A program made the position numbers and the translations under genes. Positions 9,401 to 16,273 of a DNA stretch of 35,580 nucleotides are shown piece after piece. The notes beneath the pieces were generated by a model that did no database searches, was not told the DNA's origin, and saw only the letters and a program-made list of their open reading frames with translations. The DNA is from an uncultured Bacteroidales bacterium (GTDB taxonomy: Bacteria; Bacteroidota; Bacteroidia; Bacteroidales; F082), in contig CAMJHP010000029.1 in assembly GCA_946405575.1 (NCBI GenBank), forward strand, positions 1 through 35,580. The letters are read 5' to 3'. Numbering within the stretch: the first letter of the stretch is position 1; each line of letters starts with the position of its first letter.

Positions 9401-10969
9401 GTTGAGGCTTGAACCATTAGGCTGAACAGTAGGCGGATTGAAAGAAAAAGTAGCTGGAGCACATATCAAAGAAGGTATGATGTCGCTGATGGATTCAACT
9501 GTTGACTTGTCAATCACTGTAAGTTGAAGGGTATTGCTATAACTCGGCCCGCAGTCATTATCGGCACAATAACGGACATTGTACACATTATTGCCATTGG
9601 GCTGATACAGTATCGTGCTTGGAGCATTCCCCCATTGTCCTCCTATCGGCTGTATTTGCCATCCTGAAGTCGCTGGGTCGGGGTTGGAACCATTAGGTTG
9701 AATAGTAGGCAAATTATAAGATGAAAACACAACAGGAGAACAGACGGTAGAAGGGATGATGTCGAGAATGGAACCTACTGTAGGAATATCAATCACCGTA
9801 ATTTGTACGGAATTGCTATAGCCGTCGCCGCAATCATTCGTGGCCTTGAATTTCACATACCAACCATTCATCGAAAGCGGAACATTGTTGGCATCAAAGG
9901 ATGTATAAGTGCCGTTTTGCGTTTGGCTACACACCCATTGCCCGCTGCCTTGGTCGGGTTCAACCGACGGGACAGGAATACCTAAGGGACCACCTGCACA
10001 AATCGGTCCGGGTGAGTCAATCCAGTCCACAACATTGGGTGTCCTGCCCGTATTGACATACACCCAAGCATCAGAAGACTCGCCATGTGGAATCGTGACC
10101 CTATACTTGATTTGGTCCAAACCACCATAATAGCCTTGATCTAAAAACTGATAATGAATCTTTCGCGTACTGTTGTTCCAAATGGCATTGCCATGTGTGG
10201 CATTCTGTATCACTTGAACCGTAGCTCCTGAAATTTGATCGCTCGGGGTGATGATATCATTGGCCAACACATCTATCTGATAGGTTTGATAGTATTCGAC
10301 ACATAGCGGAACATCATCATCCACCGCATCCACGCTATAAGTGGCTTGAGGAACGAAAGAAAGATGGTCGATGCCGAAATCGTCACCTGTCCATCCTTCA
10401 CCTGTGAAAACATCAAAGATTTCAATGTTGGCTTGGGTTTCTGATCCGCTGTTCCATGTGTTGGACCATTCATACCAATTGTTATGTTGTTGAGTAAGAG
10501 TCAAATCGCCGCCCACTTGTTGCCCATTGATTTTCAAACGCAAAATGGCCGGATTGGGGCTAAACCCAAAAATAGACTGAGCCAAGTTCCTGATTTGCGC
10601 CGAGAAAATGTAAATTGTGTTGGGAGTCACTGTAACTGTCTGATGCCAAACCACTTTCGTCGGGTTCTGATTGCCTCCGAAACCGTTGAACAACAAATAA
10701 TAACCCGTGTCGCCATATCCTTTAAGGTTGTTCGGCCATCCCAAATCGCCCGGGCCATGACCCGTGGAATTGACATCATGAATGAATTTACCCTCATGAA
10801 CGGCTCCGCTCCAAATACGCTCGTAGTCGGATAAGGTTTGATAGTCGAAACTGGTACTCTCAAAATCGCCGTTAGTAATCAGGTTTTGACCCCAAAGTGT
10901 TACAGGGGAAAGCAAAATCATCATAGCTATTGCCCCAAAAACTCGTAGAATTCGATTATTCAGCATCAT
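6500..10969 (-). CDS. Giant T9SS-secreted surface protein (1489 aa) with repeated Cys/Ig-like modules
   Basis: Signal peptide at residues 1-27 (MMLNNRILRV... ending near TLWG-Q). Next come a galactose-binding-like domain beginning LITNGDFES (about 29-215), a cadherin/VCBS-like Ig module (AVDDDVPLC onward, about 222-315), about six modules ending in the pattern NDCGxxYSNxVQITV, and then about eight modules with paired Cys and the signature GCDSI/CDSTVYLNV. The C-terminal T9SS type A sorting domain covers about 1415-1489 (IFPNPTNGKVTIE, LRLIDMMGQML, KKRIILCR). Two of the NDCG modules are nearly identical at DNA level (see the repeat at 9258-9710). ATG ATG at 10969/10966 is the likely start; the longer frame begins with TTG. 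Expected location is the cell surface, with the beta-rich stalk presenting a binding domain. No enzyme domain is visible. The final residues contain a Cys, unusual in this sorting signal. Confidence 0.85.
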   Translation of the reverse strand: MMLNNRILRVFGAIAMMILLSPVTLWGQNLITNGDFESTSFDYQTLSDYERIWSGAVHEGKFIHDVNSTGHGPGDLGWPNNLKGYGDTGYYLLFNGFGGNQNPTKVVWHQTVTVTPNTIYIFSAQIRNLAQSIFGFSPNPAILRLKINGQQVGGDLTLTQQHNNWYEWSNTWNSGSETQANIEIFDVFTGEGWTGDDFGIDHLSFVPQATYSVDAVDDDVPLCVEYYQTYQIDVLANDIITPSDQISGATVQVIQNATHGNAIWNNSTRKIHYQFLDQGYYGGLDQIKYRVTIPHGESSDAWVYVNTGRTPNVVDWIDSPGPICAGGPLGIPVPSVEPDQGSGQWVCSQTQNGTYTSFDANNVPLSMNGWYVKFKATNDCGDGYSNSVQITVIDIPTVGSILDIIPSTVCSPVVFSSYNLPTIQPNGSNPDPATSGWQIQPIGGQWGNAPSTILYQPNGNNVYNVRYCADNDCGPSYSNTLQLTVIDKSTVESISDIIPSLICAPATFSFNPPTVQPNGSSLNPATSGWQIQPIGGQWGNAPSTIQYQPDGNNVYNVRYCADNDCGLSYSNTVQITVSTAPNVTDITAPAGICEGLTLTLSQPQFTPSDATGCWQVFLDGIWQDITGNSIPSISYNVYNGCLIRYKAINDCGDDFSNAVSITVYPTEPIDEGELAACAPMYHYDVYCNHTADYSTQITTPEGCQRTVSWHFTLGDAYVAPVQYETECNSYYWNKTNRTYYETGIYDTIIISNDPQICDSTFTLNLTINHMPVITEQLESPNPIEVCSSIGILNVTAPSFENGGTTGWEYATSEYGPWNNEFNPASFNLEYGSYWLRYVVDNDCADVPVTSNPVPFYVSEAPTVSIVGGQQLHDLEVCDGEVIDWPQVLVEWKCQPNGLHIRRWEKASEQYGTYAPFDTAAVISNDCWIRYYVQNSCGEVILGPVHVSVVSVQDEWQSHEDCEMVEFEGIQYVEDTVINVMVNEPCPHTIHHNIIVHHNEYTMEPIPQTTCHDEFVWHGHIYYRSDGLEQLMHFDTVTEYGCIKTLEQQLVFDDYSTKIESQKACGIFYWPRNDSTYVYDENQMHIQDSWFIPGDGVVCDSIIYLSLDLGRDYELEGESIEPQCYGFEWHGVQYFEDAIVYDSLKTAVTQCDSIIFYHLTIVQPSDTTVVEMENCKPVWWQDHLFEEDGEEFTATLISSLTGCDSIVTMHFSLTPEIEKQLDTLACEAFLWYDHYFSENGQASHAFLTSDGCDSTVYLNVTFIQPDIQLDEPLSACNSYTFQGVTYGPGVYEIPHDTVFAQNGCISSVQLLNLTVKDSEQLGTISGASNVYVASSLISGIYRYQIDTEGLAGPVTWSLSNPDWQILEQGDGFCRVLVTTPGSVILTARFNVEECGEMERTFEILAGFFGVDDNLNEVRIFPNPTNGKVTIEAEGIESLRLIDMMGQMLETRECDGSDSVELNLGSYIPSVYLLEIKTIYGIVKKRIILCR
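9258..9710 (-). repeat. 276-bp-period internal tandem repeat in the 1489-aa T9SS gene
   Basis: The segments 9258-9434 and 9534-9710 align with a constant offset of 276 bp (92 codons) and only scattered substitutions. They share blocks such as gcagtcattatcggcacaat and ctcctatcggctgtatttgc. The two units encode the modules containing SGWQIQPIGGQWGNAPSTI and YNVRYCADNDCG. DNA conservation much higher than among the other modules points to a recent in-frame duplication or gene conversion. Confidence 0.9.
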
Positions 10970-11043
10970 TTTTTCTTTGTTTTCCAATTACACAAACGGG
11001 CAAAAATGCAAAAATTATACCAATTATGCAAGAAAAAGTTCAT

Positions 11044-11508
11044 TTACAGCGATTTTCCGTCCAAAACAGCCTCTTTCAGCGTATCGTTTTCATAGGTCAG
11101 CTTCAACGAAAAGAACGACCTGTGTTCATCAATAAGGCGTAAGAAAACTTTGTCGCCTTCCCAAGAGGGCAATTTCAAAAGTCTTTGTTTGTCAATCCAT
11201 TCGAGGTCACCTTCATTGCAATCGATCTGTTCACCAGTCCAGTCAGTGCAGACGAAGATGTGCATCTGCTCGGCAGGCCAGATGTTATGTACAAAGGTGA
11301 CGATGCCACAATAACGCCATGCCGTGACGTTGAAGCCCGTTTCCTCTAAGACTTCGCGCCTCATACAGTCCTCGGGGCTCTCCCCCTCCTCGAACTTACC
11401 GCCCACGCCAATCCATTTGTCGTGGTTCTCGTCGTTCTCTTTTTTCGTGCGATGCAGCATAAGGTATTGGCTGCCGCGCTCTAGATAACATTGGGTGGTC
11501 TGTTTCAT
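11044..11508 (-). CDS. NUDIX hydrolase, MutT-like (8-oxo-dGTP diphosphatase family)
   Basis: A perfect NUDIX box G-x5-E-x7-REVLEETG runs from Gly37 to Phe59, with Glu52, Glu55 and Glu56 as the expected metal ligands. The length (154 aa) is normal for MutT-like house-cleaning pyrophosphohydrolases. These cleave nucleoside diphosphate derivatives, classically 8-oxo-dGTP, but specificity cannot be read from the box. I chose the ATG at 11508 (MKQTTQCYLERG); the frame runs further upstream to 11568 only because it passes through palindromic intergenic repeats. The gene sits 74 bp upstream of the giant T9SS gene on the same strand, without an obvious functional link. Confidence 0.85.
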   Translation of the reverse strand: MKQTTQCYLERGSQYLMLHRTKKENDENHDKWIGVGGKFEEGESPEDCMRREVLEETGFNVTAWRYCGIVTFVHNIWPAEQMHIFVCTDWTGEQIDCNEGDLEWIDKQRLLKLPSWEGDKVFLRLIDEHRSFFSLKLTYENDTLKEAVLDGKSL

Positions 11509-11521
11509 TTTATGTTCGTAT

Positions 11522-11540
11522 AGACGCATTGACTGCGTCT
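11522..11540. repeat. Palindromic intergenic element, copy 1
   Basis: AGACGCA-TTGAC-TGCGTCT: 7-bp perfect arms around a 5-nt loop, lying directly upstream of the NUDIX start. A second related palindrome follows 20 bp away. The AGACGCA core resembles short dispersed intergenic palindromes with the core GAGACGCAT...ATGCGTCTC that I know from other Bacteroidota genomes. Confidence 0.7.
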
Positions 11541-11560
11541 TGAAATAATTCATTTTAATG

Positions 11561-11582
11561 AGACGCATTAATGCCTCTCTAC
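11561..11582. repeat. Palindromic intergenic element, copy 2
   Basis: AGACGCATTAATGCCTCT followed by CTAC. The centre GCATTAATGC is a perfect 10-bp palindrome, and the outer AGA/TCT arms pair apart from one C-C mismatch. It shares AGACGCATT with the element at 11522-11540. It lies between the NUDIX gene and the gdhA terminator. Confidence 0.65.
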
Positions 11583-11593
11583 AATAACCGCAT

Positions 11594-11625
11594 AAAAAGC
11601 AAGGCGGCCAATTTGACCGCCTTGC
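11594..11625 (-). terminator. Intrinsic terminator of gdhA
   Basis: On the minus strand an 11-bp GC-rich stem (GCAAGGCGGTC / GGCCGCCTTGC, with one G-U wobble) closes a 5-nt loop and is followed by TTTTTAT. The wobble is a C-A mismatch if read on the plus strand, so the structure is directional and serves gdhA, whose stop is at 11647. Confidence 0.9.
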
Positions 11626-11646
11626 AAAAACCTTTTAGCTCTGGAA

Positions 11647-12990
11647 TTAGATGATACCCTGAGCGAGCATAGCTTTGGCAACACGCATGAAGCCGGCGAT
11701 GTTGGCGCCCTTCACGTAGTTGATGCTGCCGTCAGCTTGCTTACCATACTCAACGCACATGTCATAGATGTCGTTCATGATCTTGTGCAGTTTCTGGTCA
11801 ACCTCGGGGGCAGTCCAGTTGATGTGAGCGGCGTTCTGGCAGATTTCCAGACCAGAGGTAGCCACACCACCAGCGTTGACAGCCTTACCAGGAGCGAACG
11901 GGATGCCAGCGCCTTGGATAGCGGCGATAGCTTCAGCCGTGCAGCCCATGTTGGAGATTTCAGCAACGTACTGAACACCATTGGCGATCAGCTCCTTAGC
12001 GTCAGCTTCGTTCATCTCATTCTGGAAAGCGGACGGGCAAGCGATGTCGCACTTCACCATCCAAGCCTTCTTACCAGGAGTGAAGATGGCCTTGCCGGGG
12101 AACTTGGTGGCCATGTCTTCCACCTTGTTACGGCGTGAGTCACGCATAACCAGCATGTAGTCAATCATTTCCTTGTCGATACCATTCGGCAGTTCGCACA
12201 CGCCATCAGGACCTGACAGGGCAACGACCTTGGCACCCAGCTCAGTGGCCTTGGTGGCAGCGCCCCAAGCCACGTTACCGAAGCCAGACAGAGCCACTCT
12301 CTTGCCTTGCATGGTTTCACCCTTCTGGTGGACCATACGGTCGACATAGTACATGGCACCGAAACCAGTGGCTTCAGGACGAATCAGAGAACCACCCCAA
12401 CCATAGCTCTTACCAGTAAGAGCGCCGGTGCTGTGCTCGCGAGCAAGCTTCTTGTAAGCGCCATAGAGATAACCGATTTCACGGCCACCAACGCCAACGT
12501 CGCCAGCAGGGCTGTCTTGGTCAGCACCGATGTTTCTCCAAAGTTCATACATGAAAGCTTGGCAGAAACGCATAATCTCTGCGTCTGACTTGCCTGTTGG
12601 GTCGAAGTCAGCACCACCCTTACCACCGCCGAGAGGCAGGTTGGTCAGGCTGTTCTTGAAGATCTGCTCGAAGCCCAAGAACTTCAGCATGGAAACGTTG
12701 ACTGCGGGGTGGAAACGGAGACCGCCTTTGTAAGCGCCGAGGGCGGCGTTATACTGGACGCGGTAGCCAAGGTTGACTTGCACCTGGCCTTTGTCGTCGA
12801 CCCAAGTCACACGGAAAGTGAAGATGCGGTCGGGTTCGACAAGGCGTTCCACGATCTTTGCAGCTTCAAATTCAGGATGCTGGTTATAAACTTCTTCGAT
12901 AGATTCGAGCACTTCGCGCACTGCTTGCAAATACTCTTTTTCGCCCGGATGCTTGGCTTCCAGAGCGGTCATAATTTCATTGACTTTCAT
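11647..12990 (-). CDS. gdhA: NADP-type glutamate dehydrogenase
   Basis: Catalyses reductive amination of 2-oxoglutarate with ammonium to L-glutamate (EC 1.4.1.4 family), the main ammonium-assimilation entry in many Bacteroidota, in the cytosol. The sequence shows the glycine-rich catalytic motif PLGGGKGGADFDP at about 119-131 with its Lys, the substrate-binding GAYKGGLRFHP at about 85-95, a Rossmann motif SGFGNVAWG, and the C-terminal NAGGVATSGLEICQN. The length (447 aa) matches the hexameric small-type GDH. The start at 12990 (MKVNEIMTAL) agrees with the family. It is monocistronic: own promoter at 13056-13089, own terminator at 11594-11625. NADP rather than NAD use is inferred from the overall family resemblance. 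Confidence 0.96.
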   Translation of the reverse strand: MKVNEIMTALEAKHPGEKEYLQAVREVLESIEEVYNQHPEFEAAKIVERLVEPDRIFTFRVTWVDDKGQVQVNLGYRVQYNAALGAYKGGLRFHPAVNVSMLKFLGFEQIFKNSLTNLPLGGGKGGADFDPTGKSDAEIMRFCQAFMYELWRNIGADQDSPAGDVGVGGREIGYLYGAYKKLAREHSTGALTGKSYGWGGSLIRPEATGFGAMYYVDRMVHQKGETMQGKRVALSGFGNVAWGAATKATELGAKVVALSGPDGVCELPNGIDKEMIDYMLVMRDSRRNKVEDMATKFPGKAIFTPGKKAWMVKCDIACPSAFQNEMNEADAKELIANGVQYVAEISNMGCTAEAIAAIQGAGIPFAPGKAVNAGGVATSGLEICQNAAHINWTAPEVDQKLHKIMNDIYDMCVEYGKQADGSINYVKGANIAGFMRVAKAMLAQGII

Positions 12991-13055
12991 TTGTTTGACT
13001 TTAATTAAAGGTTTATTTGTTGTTTTTGAAAGTTTGCTGCTTATATAAAGCGTTG

Positions 13056-13089
13056 CAAAGATATGGTTTTTATTTGAACAATTCCCAAA
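13056..13089 (-). promoter_or_regulatory. gdhA promoter (-33 and -7 elements)
   Basis: On the minus strand TTTG (13086-13089) is followed after 22 nt by TATCTTTG (13056-13063), matching the Bacteroidota sigma factor consensus TTTG / TAnnTTTG. The 5' untranslated region would be about 60 nt. Confidence 0.7.
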
Positions 13090-13117
13090 TTGTACAAAAT
13101 ATTTTCATTTTACTTTC

Positions 13118-13786
13118 TCAGTCGCTAACATTTTGGGGATTGTTGTTTTCAGCAATTATCTCTCCGTGCTCATAGTCAACGATTTTTGCCACGGTACCAT
13201 CAGGATTGTAATAAAGTTCCTTTCCGTGCTTAAGATTGTCGACATAGGAGACTTCAAGACACTTGTAGCCCGATTCTTCATATCCAACCTGCTTACCCGT
13301 ACCCATTTCGTATTCGGCTTTACTCGCCAAAGCACCATTCGGATAAAAGATAAACCATAAGCCATTCATCATCCCGTCGACATACTGGCCCTCCTGGAAT
13401 ACCTGACCATTGTCGTACCATTTCTTTGCCTCACCATTAAGCTTGCCTTTCACATAGTATTCCTCTGATACCAGATTGCCTTTCACTGAATAAGAACGAT
13501 AAATGCTATCGCGTTGACCGTTTTTATACCAACATTCCACCTCCAAAACTCCGTTTGAATAAAATCGTTGGTAGCGGCCATTCAAAGTGTCATCCTGATA
13601 ATAAGCACTAGTCATCACTCTTCCATCTGAGGTATACCATACACTTTCGCCATTAAGTTTGTCGCCTTTATATCGTAACTCTGATTTGGGATTGCCATTT
13701 TCCCAATAAGTTTTTCTCACGCCATCATTACATGAAGTCAAAACAATAATAACGTAGAAAAGAACCAACCAACACGACTTACTCAT
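13118..13786 (-). CDS. MORN-repeat lipoprotein (YwqK-like)
   Basis: The N-terminus MSKSCWLVLFYVIIVLTSC is a lipoprotein signal with lipobox LTSC (Cys19). The rest (222 aa in total) consists of about seven repeats of the MORN_2 type, each with a core such as YSNGVLEVECWYKNGQRDS or YDNGQVFQEGQYVDGMMNG. These repeats form beta-hairpin stacks and are annotated in databases as the YwqK antitoxin-like family, although an antitoxin role is not supported here. The ATG at 13786 overlaps the stop of the upstream LysM gene by 8 bp, so translation is probably coupled; the longer frame is an artefact of that overlap. It is the last gene of the guaA operon. Likely role: envelope-associated lipoprotein working with the LysM protein. 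Confidence 0.85.
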   Translation of the reverse strand: MSKSCWLVLFYVIIVLTSCNDGVRKTYWENGNPKSELRYKGDKLNGESVWYTSDGRVMTSAYYQDDTLNGRYQRFYSNGVLEVECWYKNGQRDSIYRSYSVKGNLVSEEYYVKGKLNGEAKKWYDNGQVFQEGQYVDGMMNGLWFIFYPNGALASKAEYEMGTGKQVGYEESGYKCLEVSYVDNLKHGKELYYNPDGTVAKIVDYEHGEIIAENNNPQNVSD

Positions 13787-16253
13787 AGTCGGACACCTTC
13801 TTGAACGGGTTAATGGGCACCAATTCAATATTCTCCTTATCATATTGATAGATACTCCAATACAAGTTTTCCTTGCCATAATCATCACCCGCTTTCAAAT
13901 AGTTTTTGTAATAGAAACTATAATGGGTATGCAATAGCGAAGCTTCATAACAATGCAGGCAGTCTATCAAATCATCACTTCCATACTGCATAAGGGCATT
14001 GAGAAAGTAATAACCCACATCATAGCCTTCAAACGCGTAGTTCTGTGGTTCACTGACATACTTGTCTCTGAAACGGCGCACAAAACGCTTAGCGTCATCA
14101 TCTTGATAATCGACGAAAAAGTCGCTGACATAAATGGCATTCATCTTGAGCAAGTTTTCAACCAAAAGCTTCTCATATTTCTGCCAGTCGGTAGCACAAA
14201 CCAAGGTGATGGGGAAACGGTCTGCACTCTTGGTCAAAGCATTCAAGATTTGGGTGGCAAACACATTATCGTCACCATAAGCAATAATCAAGTTGGTACG
14301 CACTCCTGACAGATGCGATCTAAGCGCGCCCATCTCGCTATAGGCATAACGTCTGATGGAATTGGCCATAACAACCTTATCCATACTGCCATTTTGGAAA
14401 TCATCGGTCGAATACACCTGACCTTCCACATCAAGAGTAGGGACCAACCGGCTACCCATTTCCATACGTTCGCTTTCGTCCCGTGCAAAGTTCAAAAACT
14501 CATCCCCTGACACGGTTACTTCTTCATTTACAGCCAAATTCAAGTGATGCTCCAACTGGTTCAAAAATGCTGTATCCGCTGCCTTTTCACGACTGACAAT
14601 GAACACATTGGCATTAGAATAGTAATTCTTCACCAAATTAGAAATGGAAAGAATCATACCAATGTCACCAGGCTTCACCTTTACAACATTCGGGCTGTTC
14701 TCTAAAACCGACTCACGGGTCGACAAAGGATTGACCACAACGATGCCATTAGCCTTAGCATATTCTTCGATGACAGCGAACGACTTGCCAAAAAAAGGCC
14801 CCACTATCAGGTCAAGTTCCTTACCACGAATTTGACTCAGCGCTCTTTCTGCCGTTGACACGTTATCTGTCACATCTATGACCGTCAAATCCAACTTCAA
14901 ACCTTGTTTTTCTAACACTTCAGCCGCAATCATAAACCCTTCATAGAATTGGAGGAAAGACATCGAACGCGACTTTTGCGTCTTTGCTGATTTTTCTTTT
15001 GAGATACTCAAGTTATCAATATCATACAAATAAAGAGGCACCATCAAAGCCACACGATAGCGTTTATGGGCGTTTGCAGGATCGGCCTGACACACAGGAA
15101 TATCACTCATTTCAAAATCATAATTCAATTGAGGTCTCTCTACCGGAACTATTGGTGTCTCCTCCTCTTCCACCATGTTCACTGCCTCTTGTTCCTGCAC
15201 AACCACCAGTTCTGGCATCCCATCCATCCAATAAAAATCAGTAACTGGTTCAATAGGAATCAAAACAACCTGATTTTCAAAAATATGAGAACCAACAGAA
15301 ATATTCTTAGCCCTAAATGCATTTTCATCCACTTTCCAACGCTTCAAGAGCGATGTCACACGTTCGTTTCGCTCGCAATAATGGACTATATAATCATTCT
15401 CATTTGTTATAGGTGGTATTATGACCGCAGTACCAGGAACTGGATTGTTCGAGAGATCGGGGTTGACCGACTTAAGATCAGAAATGTCGATGCCACATTC
15501 CTTAGCTATGTCGTATAAATCCTCACCAACTTGGACAATGCGCCCCTTAGATGAATACAATTCTTTTTTGATAGGGCCTTGCGGCTTTTCCTTTGGTTTG
15601 GATTCCACCTTAGTCGACCCATTCTGAGACACAGCCTCCTGTTCTTCCTTAGGATCATTCTTTAGTTTCTCAACTGGTTCAACTTTAGGTTCCTCTTTAG
15701 GCTCTACCTTAGGCTTCTCAACCGGTTCGACTTTAGGTTCCTCTTTAGGCTCTACCTTAGGCTTCTCAACCGGTTCAACTTTAGGCTCCTCTTTAGGCTC
15801 TACCTTAGGCTTCTCAACTGGTTCGACTTTAAATCCCTCTTTAGGCTCTACCTTAGGCTTCTCAACCGGTTGGACTTTAGGTTCCTCTTTAGGCTCTACC
15901 TCAGGCTTCTCAACCAGTTCGACTTTAGGTTCGAATTTAGGTTCCTCTTTAGGCTTCTCAACTGGTTCAACTTTAGGCTCTTGAACAGGCCTCACAGGTA
16001 TGCCCAATACATGACCTGCATTCAGGCTTTTCTTTATCTCAGGATTCAGTTTTTCAATCTCTTCAACTGTTACATTATACACCTGAGAAATACCATATAG
16101 CGTCTGTCCAGACTTCACATGGTGCATATAGTATTCCTTGCCTCCAATCTTTGTGATTTCCTTGGAACGCTCTATAGGCACTTGTGCATACAAATGGCCC
16201 GACAACAATGACATTAACAGAAAAACAAGGAAGAAAAAAAACTTCTTATTCAT
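13779..16253 (-). CDS. LysM-domain protein with periplasmic-receptor-like C-terminal domain
   Basis: Signal peptide at residues 1-23 (MNKKFFFFLVFLLMSLLSGH). LysM 1 at about 40-87 (HHVKSGQTLYGISQVYNVTV). Then a Pro/Glu/Lys/Val repeat linker (about 92-225), LysM 2 at about 240-285 (VGEDLYDIAKECGIDIS) and a weaker third LysM-like segment (NDYIVHYCERNERVTSLL). The last 420 residues resemble the type I periplasmic-binding / branched-chain amino-acid receptor fold (RYRVALMVPLYLY, DLIVGPFFGKS, VVNPLSTRE, NYAFEGYDVGYYFL). The LysM domains should bind peptidoglycan and place the receptor domain in the periplasm. It lies 20 bp after guaA. The architecture recalls the LpoA/PBP1-type amino-acid-binding family fused to LysM; the ligand is unknown. 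The ATG at 16253 starts the signal peptide. Confidence 0.85.
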   Translation of the reverse strand: MNKKFFFFLVFLLMSLLSGHLYAQVPIERSKEITKIGGKEYYMHHVKSGQTLYGISQVYNVTVEEIEKLNPEIKKSLNAGHVLGIPVRPVQEPKVEPVEKPKEEPKFEPKVELVEKPEVEPKEEPKVQPVEKPKVEPKEGFKVEPVEKPKVEPKEEPKVEPVEKPKVEPKEEPKVEPVEKPKVEPKEEPKVEPVEKLKNDPKEEQEAVSQNGSTKVESKPKEKPQGPIKKELYSSKGRIVQVGEDLYDIAKECGIDISDLKSVNPDLSNNPVPGTAVIIPPITNENDYIVHYCERNERVTSLLKRWKVDENAFRAKNISVGSHIFENQVVLIPIEPVTDFYWMDGMPELVVVQEQEAVNMVEEEETPIVPVERPQLNYDFEMSDIPVCQADPANAHKRYRVALMVPLYLYDIDNLSISKEKSAKTQKSRSMSFLQFYEGFMIAAEVLEKQGLKLDLTVIDVTDNVSTAERALSQIRGKELDLIVGPFFGKSFAVIEEYAKANGIVVVNPLSTRESVLENSPNVVKVKPGDIGMILSISNLVKNYYSNANVFIVSREKAADTAFLNQLEHHLNLAVNEEVTVSGDEFLNFARDESERMEMGSRLVPTLDVEGQVYSTDDFQNGSMDKVVMANSIRRYAYSEMGALRSHLSGVRTNLIIAYGDDNVFATQILNALTKSADRFPITLVCATDWQKYEKLLVENLLKMNAIYVSDFFVDYQDDDAKRFVRRFRDKYVSEPQNYAFEGYDVGYYFLNALMQYGSDDLIDCLHCYEASLLHTHYSFYYKNYLKAGDDYGKENLYWSIYQYDKENIELVPINPFKKVSDYE
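15665..15979 (-). repeat. 48-bp coding minisatellite in the LysM gene (about 6.5 copies)
   Basis: The block ggctctaccttaggcttctc recurs at 15700, 15748, 15796, 15844 and (one base changed) 15892, a strict 48-bp period, with degenerate partial units at both ends. Each unit encodes the 16-residue KVEPVEKPKVEPKEEP. The period is a multiple of three, so copy-number change alters linker length without a frameshift. Confidence 0.95.
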
Positions 16254-16273
16254 TTCTTTTATTATTTGCATTA

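Noticed and set aside
13118..13786. Toxin-antitoxin system based on the YwqK label
   Set aside because: The protein is a signal-bearing lipoprotein of MORN repeats in the guaA operon with no toxin gene beside it.
15665..15979. Possible CRISPR array
   Set aside because: Units are directly adjacent, in frame and without unique spacers; it is a coding minisatellite.
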